NCBI RefSeq assembly: GCF_014839805.1
Contig: NC_051119.1
Span: 6,751,245 to 6,815,244, forward strand
Source: Manduca sexta
Lineage: Eukaryota; Arthropoda; Insecta; Lepidoptera; Sphingidae
DNA length: 64,000 nucleotides
Direction of reading: 5' to 3'
In this document: piece by piece, positions 55,201-61,200 of the stretch
Layout: the number at the start of each line of letters is the position of its first letter
How positions within the stretch are numbered: position 1 is the stretch's first letter
Position numbers and translations under genes: made by a program
Notes under the pieces: model-generated
Told to the model about the DNA's origin: nothing
What the model saw: only the letters and a program-made list of their open reading frames with translations
The model's database searches: none

Positions 55201-58200
55201 CAGGATGGCGAGCGCAGTGGAATACCAAACAATACTTTGTAATTCAAGGTGTTGGTGTTTCTACTGTTTATGGGCGGTCGTATCGCTTACCATCAGGCAA
55301 ACGGCAACGTCATTCAAAGAAATAAAAAAATGATATAGGCTACTTATTTAAAATTATTTCTAAGCGTACTTGCGGGTACAGGCTATATAGAGTTGGAATT
55401 TAAATTTCAAATCTAACCGTTAAGGATAACGTATTTGAGCGGTGGACGAATCCCAAGTCTGGCAATCAAGAAATACCCACAATATCACGCATTTATCCCC
55501 GAAGGGTTATGCAGAGGCGTAATCAGAGCGCCCACATTTGGCCAAGTGTATTCCGTCCCATGATGTGATAGGGGGCGAGTCTATCACTCTATCAGGAACA
55601 TCAAGGAAAGCATTAGTACATTAATTTGAAGAAATGGATGGCCTGTCTAAAATTCCTTCTCTGGATTATTAGTTAATGTGTGTTACCTCATAATACTTTA
55701 CCTTAAAACAACTTTAAATAAATATTTTGAACTACCCTCTTTTAGTATCAAGAAGCATACGTGCGCCTTAAGTGGTGGTACGACTACTTCCTGATCGGCG
55801 AGGCGCTCGACACCGTCGGCGAGATACTCTACGCCAAGCTCACTGACATGGCCAAGACCGCGCTGCAGTATGAAGAGCTGTGAGTATAGAACCTTCCAGA
55901 AATATATTGTTACGCCCGTATTCATAAACGTTACTTATCTAAGGACGGAGCATTGCTGTGAAAACAAGTCTGTTTCTCAGCTTTGTTTATGAGACAGCTT
56001 GCTGTTTGTTCAGCTTTGTTTATCTGACAGCCAACCAGATTCAAGTTGTATCTCGATATTAGCCAATCACAACGGCCCTATATCAACGCACTGTGAAGGC
56101 TACCATGCCGTCAGCACTAAGAAACAGACTTGTTATCACAGCAATGCTCCGTCCTTAGATAAATAATGACTATGAATAAGGGGGTAAGTCTGTTAATGAA
56201 AAAAAAAGAATTCCCAGAAGTTCTCAAACTAAGCTGAGCCTGTCTCTGTTAATGAAAATTTAAATGAAAAATAAAAAAAACTTTATTTAAATAAAATAAC
56301 GGTACAGAAGATAATTGCCAGAGGTTTTAAAATTAAGCTGAGCCTGCCTTGAAAAACGAATTAATATTACGTAATATATTATGCAGTCATAAAACTCTAT
56401 TGAAATATTAAACGCCCGTTTTACAGGTTTCAAGTTAATTTTATTTGACAGATATAATAAACAGATAATGTAGATAGTACCCATTTTATTATCATTAATT
56501 TGCGATTATAGGTTAGAGACTGGCTTTTTGTATTTGGTCGACTTTTGCATGTATGTGAAAGTAAGTATTTAATAAATACGTTTTTTTAACAGCCATCGTA
56601 CACCAAAAACAAACTTCATATTCGACCCTCGAGCGGGACAGATCATTCTAGAACAAAAGTTACCGATGTCATGGCACGCGTTCAATCGCACCCCGGACTT
56701 CAGCGAGATATCCGAGTACAAAGCGGTGCGAGACTTCCTGGACGACTGGCTCATCACCAACAGAAGTATATGGTCGTATTACTACGAGATACGGCCGTAT
56801 TTGGACTACAATAATCTGCTGCCGCCTTTTGCTGGTGAGATTTAGTTATCTATATATATAAAATAAATCCCTATTTCCCTTGGTCACGCCATCACGCGTG
56901 AACGGCTGGACCGAGTTCACTATTTTTTTGTTGTTGTTATTGTCAGGAGAAGAATCTTATGAAAGAAAAAATTCAAAAAATTGCGCGGAAAATTAGAAAA
57001 TTTTAAAAAACTTAACGAAAATATTAATTTTATATAACTGTCAATTGTTTGAAATAACTATCAGCGAATGACAGAATGCGCGCTGCAAGTTCATAGTTAA
57101 GACGGGACAACGTCTGTCGGGTCAACTAGTATATATATATATATATTTAGATATGTCGAGACGGACATCATACTCATCTGTGGATTTATACCATCTTTAT
57201 ATAACTTGTGGGCTTTGTGTGGGTAATGCGAGCAACAAAACAGAATATTCACTGCTGGTAGGATATATTTTATATCCGCCCGGATAGCAACCGCCGTACA
57301 CAAGGTGTTAAAACCTACCATAGTGGTCCACGTAGTGTCGCGTTCCCGGATTAGCCTGTATATATCCGGTTCCAACAGGTAGACAGATCATTTTGTCGTG
57401 CAACTGTAAAAAAAAATATTATTTCACTAATTTACACAGTAGCTCTACAAATCTTGAACTCTGGTATGGCAGATGTTCATGAGCGGTGGTGGTCACTTAC
57501 CATCAGGTGAACAATATGCTCTTTTGCCCCCTATACAATATAAAAAATTATCGCTTTCTTATTAGCTAATAACTTCCTAATGCTCTTTACAACTTAATTA
57601 TATTTACATCCAATAAATCAATATCAAACATACATTTCTATATTTTTTTTTTCGTCAAGGTATGGCCATGATGACCGGCCAAGGCACGCTAGTAACGTTC
57701 GACAAACAAGTATTCACCGTATCTGAAGAGGGCACGTACCTGCTGACCAAAGACTATAGTCAGAACAACTTCACGGTGCTGATGTCTTCGAACGACCGCA
57801 GTCGATATGATCTGGTCGTCGTCACTCGATCTACGCTCATCACCGTTGATTTGTATAAACAGGTGAGTGATGATGATGGATGATGAGCATTTTATTCGAG
57901 AGGCAATGTGATTGGTTCAAATATAAGGCGCTTTATAGTTACAATTTCAGTGGAGTGAGGCTATAGTAATATAAGTTGACGATCGCAACATTACTGATGC
58001 TATTAATCTGTCTATTTGCTCTTAACTCGATAAAAAAATGTACAGATAATATCGATATAATAATCGATTCGGTATAATGTACAGCCAGCCACAAAATTTG
58101 CTGAATTTTTATTATTGAAATCGACGAATAACTTAGTGCTCTTATTAACAACCGTGTTTTCTCCTAAATAAATTTCAAAGCGTTTACTTTACTTTAAATA

Positions 58201-61200
58201 AGAAAAAAATCTTTTAATTAAGAAAAAAATATATTTCGATCAAAAGCATTTTGAAGTTTTGAATTTCATTCAAGTACTTTTGTAGCTGACAATTATGAGC
58301 GGTAGTCTCATATATTGTCATTTTTTTAATTATAACTTTATTGTACAGATAAGATATTGTATTTAACATTGTGAACAATATTACTGTTTCTCTTTTCGCG
58401 TGCTTGTTTGTCAATATTATATGATTTTTTTTTAAATTAAATAATTTTCTCCATTAGTAACATTTGGGGCATTCCACGTGAAGCGGGCACGAAAAAAAAC
58501 TCGATGTCTCAGATTTTCGTAATATTTGATTATGTTATACCTGTATATGTCCTCGATCCAGATACAAAATATTATTAAAGTATAAAGCCTGGTAAGCGAG
58601 TTAAAGGACTTTGAAGTTTTAACTGGCCGGCTGGTATACGCCACTTCGAATCCAATTATCAAGTTTTTAAATGTTACAATAAAATAAATAAAGCAATGAA
58701 ATAAATACTTCATTTAATGAGCTTTTTATTGTATTTTTGAAATTGAAAAATGATTTTTTTCTTTGAAAAAAATGTGTTTGAAAGTTTCAAACTTGAATTT
58801 CACAAAGTTGGCATATTTATATATTTTTTATTTTTTTTCTAAAAATAGCTACTATTGTATAGATAATCCCTGCGAAGTTTCATAATGGGCTGAGAAGTAG
58901 TTTAGGAGCTAGACCGATTACAGTGCCGAAGCGCGGCGGTCGCCAAAAAGAGCGAAGTAGTAAAAACTTTCAATTAAACTAAATACTTTCGATTAGAGTA
59001 TTTTATCATGTTTTGCATCGCTCTAACGATTCAATTACATCTGATTATAATATAAAAAATATATTTATATTACTGACGGTGCACAACAACATTTTAAAAA
59101 GATTTAATTGTATTAACTTGTTATATTTCAAACAGGATTGTGGTAAAGATGCAGAATTTCATTTTCGTGCCACTTCACATGGCAGAAGGGCAATTTGACG
59201 GTCTCGGTGGTAACCTAAAACGCCTGGAGACACAGGCTAGTTTACATAACGCATTAAACAAACCCATCACGATACCCGACCGCTTATACATGTAGGCTAG
59301 AACATCAATGCCACAAACTCATATTATTATTACTACTACTATTTATTATTATTATTCATATATATTTTAATGTTTCAAACTTGTATTTCACAAAGTTGGC
59401 ATATTTATATAATAACTTTTTTTCTACTAAAATAGCCAATATTGTATATATATATTATCCTTGCCAAGTTTCAAATGTTGTTGTGCACCGTCAGTAATAT
59501 AAATATATTTTTTATATTATAATCAGATGTAATTGAATCGTTAGAGCGATGCAAAACATGATAAAATACTCTAATCGAAAGTATTTCGTTTAATTGAAAG
59601 TTATTACTACTTCGCTCTTTCTGGCGACCGCCGCGCTTCGGCACTGTAATCGGTCTAGCTCCTAAACTACTTCTCAGCCCATTATGAAACTTCGCAGGGA
59701 TTATCTACACAATAGTAGCTATTTTTAGAAAAAATAAAAAATATAAATATGCCAACTTTGTGAAATTCAAGTTTGAAACTTTCAAACACATTTTTTCAAA
59801 GAAAAAAACATTTTTCAATTTCCAAAAATACAATAAAAAACTCATTAAATGAAGTATTTATTTCATTGCTTTATTTATTTTATTGTAACATTTAAAAACT
59901 TGATAATTGGATTCGAAGTGGCGTATACCAGCCGGCCAGTCAAAACTTCAAAGTCCTTTAACTCGCTTACCAGGCTTTATACTTTAATAATATTTTGTAT
60001 CTGGATCGAGGACATATACAGGTATAACATAATGAAATATTACGAAAATCTGAGACATCGAGTTTTTTTTCGTGCCCGCTTCACGTGGAATGCCCCATTT
60101 CTTATTTCTAATATAAGGTTCTAAAATCACATTCTAATTTGTGAACCAATTAAAAGAGTACACATCACTCACAAATTATAGTATGTATGTAGGTATGTAC
60201 ATATTTTTAAATATAGATATTGGTCCATTGGCAACCTAACATATATTTACTATTATATATTGGGTTGCCAGTACTATAAATACATATAATACTTATTATA
60301 CATATTTACTACAATATTTTCACATATATTTTTACTTTCAGGAAGTGTCAATATGTCAACGAATGCTGAGTCTGCCCGCGTATGTAGAAGGATTGGTGAT
60401 AGACAGACAGACGGACGTACTCACCATCGAGAGCGACAACGGACTAGAAATACAATGCAATTACGCCTTCTCCACTTGCAAAATACAAGTTGCAGGTAAA
60501 TATTTACTTCAGTATCTTTACTTTATATAATCAATCCGAATATCTATTAAAACTTTCGCGAGACATAAAATTAGTAGATAGCGGTTTTACTCATGTATTC
60601 GTAGTCGGAATGGCCGACCAGTTTCAACCTATTAAGGAGGTCATCTTCAATGGCGAGTGCTGAGAGGACGTCGCATCGCGGAGACCTATCAATTACTGAT
60701 AATAATGATATGATCCCCTAATAGGTTGAAACTGGTCGACAATTCCGACTACGTATATGTCGGAGATAAGCCAGTATCCACGTGTTCGGAGTCCATTATA
60801 ATGAAAACACACACTTAATATTGGTTGGTTTATTCTCTCTTGATCTTGGAACACAAGTGAAGTGAATTTAAAATGACTAGGCTTTATATAATCCAATTGA
60901 GTCATAGTGAATTTAACTGCAACTTCCTTTTTAGAAAAATAATTAAAATTACTGTACAATAAATCGTAGGTTATAGCTGAATATTCAAAATTAATATTAT
61001 AATGAATTTTACATAATTAGATATAATATTACTTTACATAAATAACTTTTTAAGTAAGCAAACTATTATTTTACATTATTTGCTAACAGATGGCGCTATT
61101 AACAAGGTGTGAATATTTTTTACTTATAGATTAAAACAATGATATAGAAATCAGGATAATATTAACAATTCTAATTGAATTTACTTTAGACGTTTAGATT

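Noticed and set aside
58432..60124. Same ~90-residue ORF on opposite strands (58432-58713 minus, 59849-60124 plus)
   Set aside because: Explained by the identical arms of the fold-back. The sequence lacks recognisable domains, so it is not called a gene.
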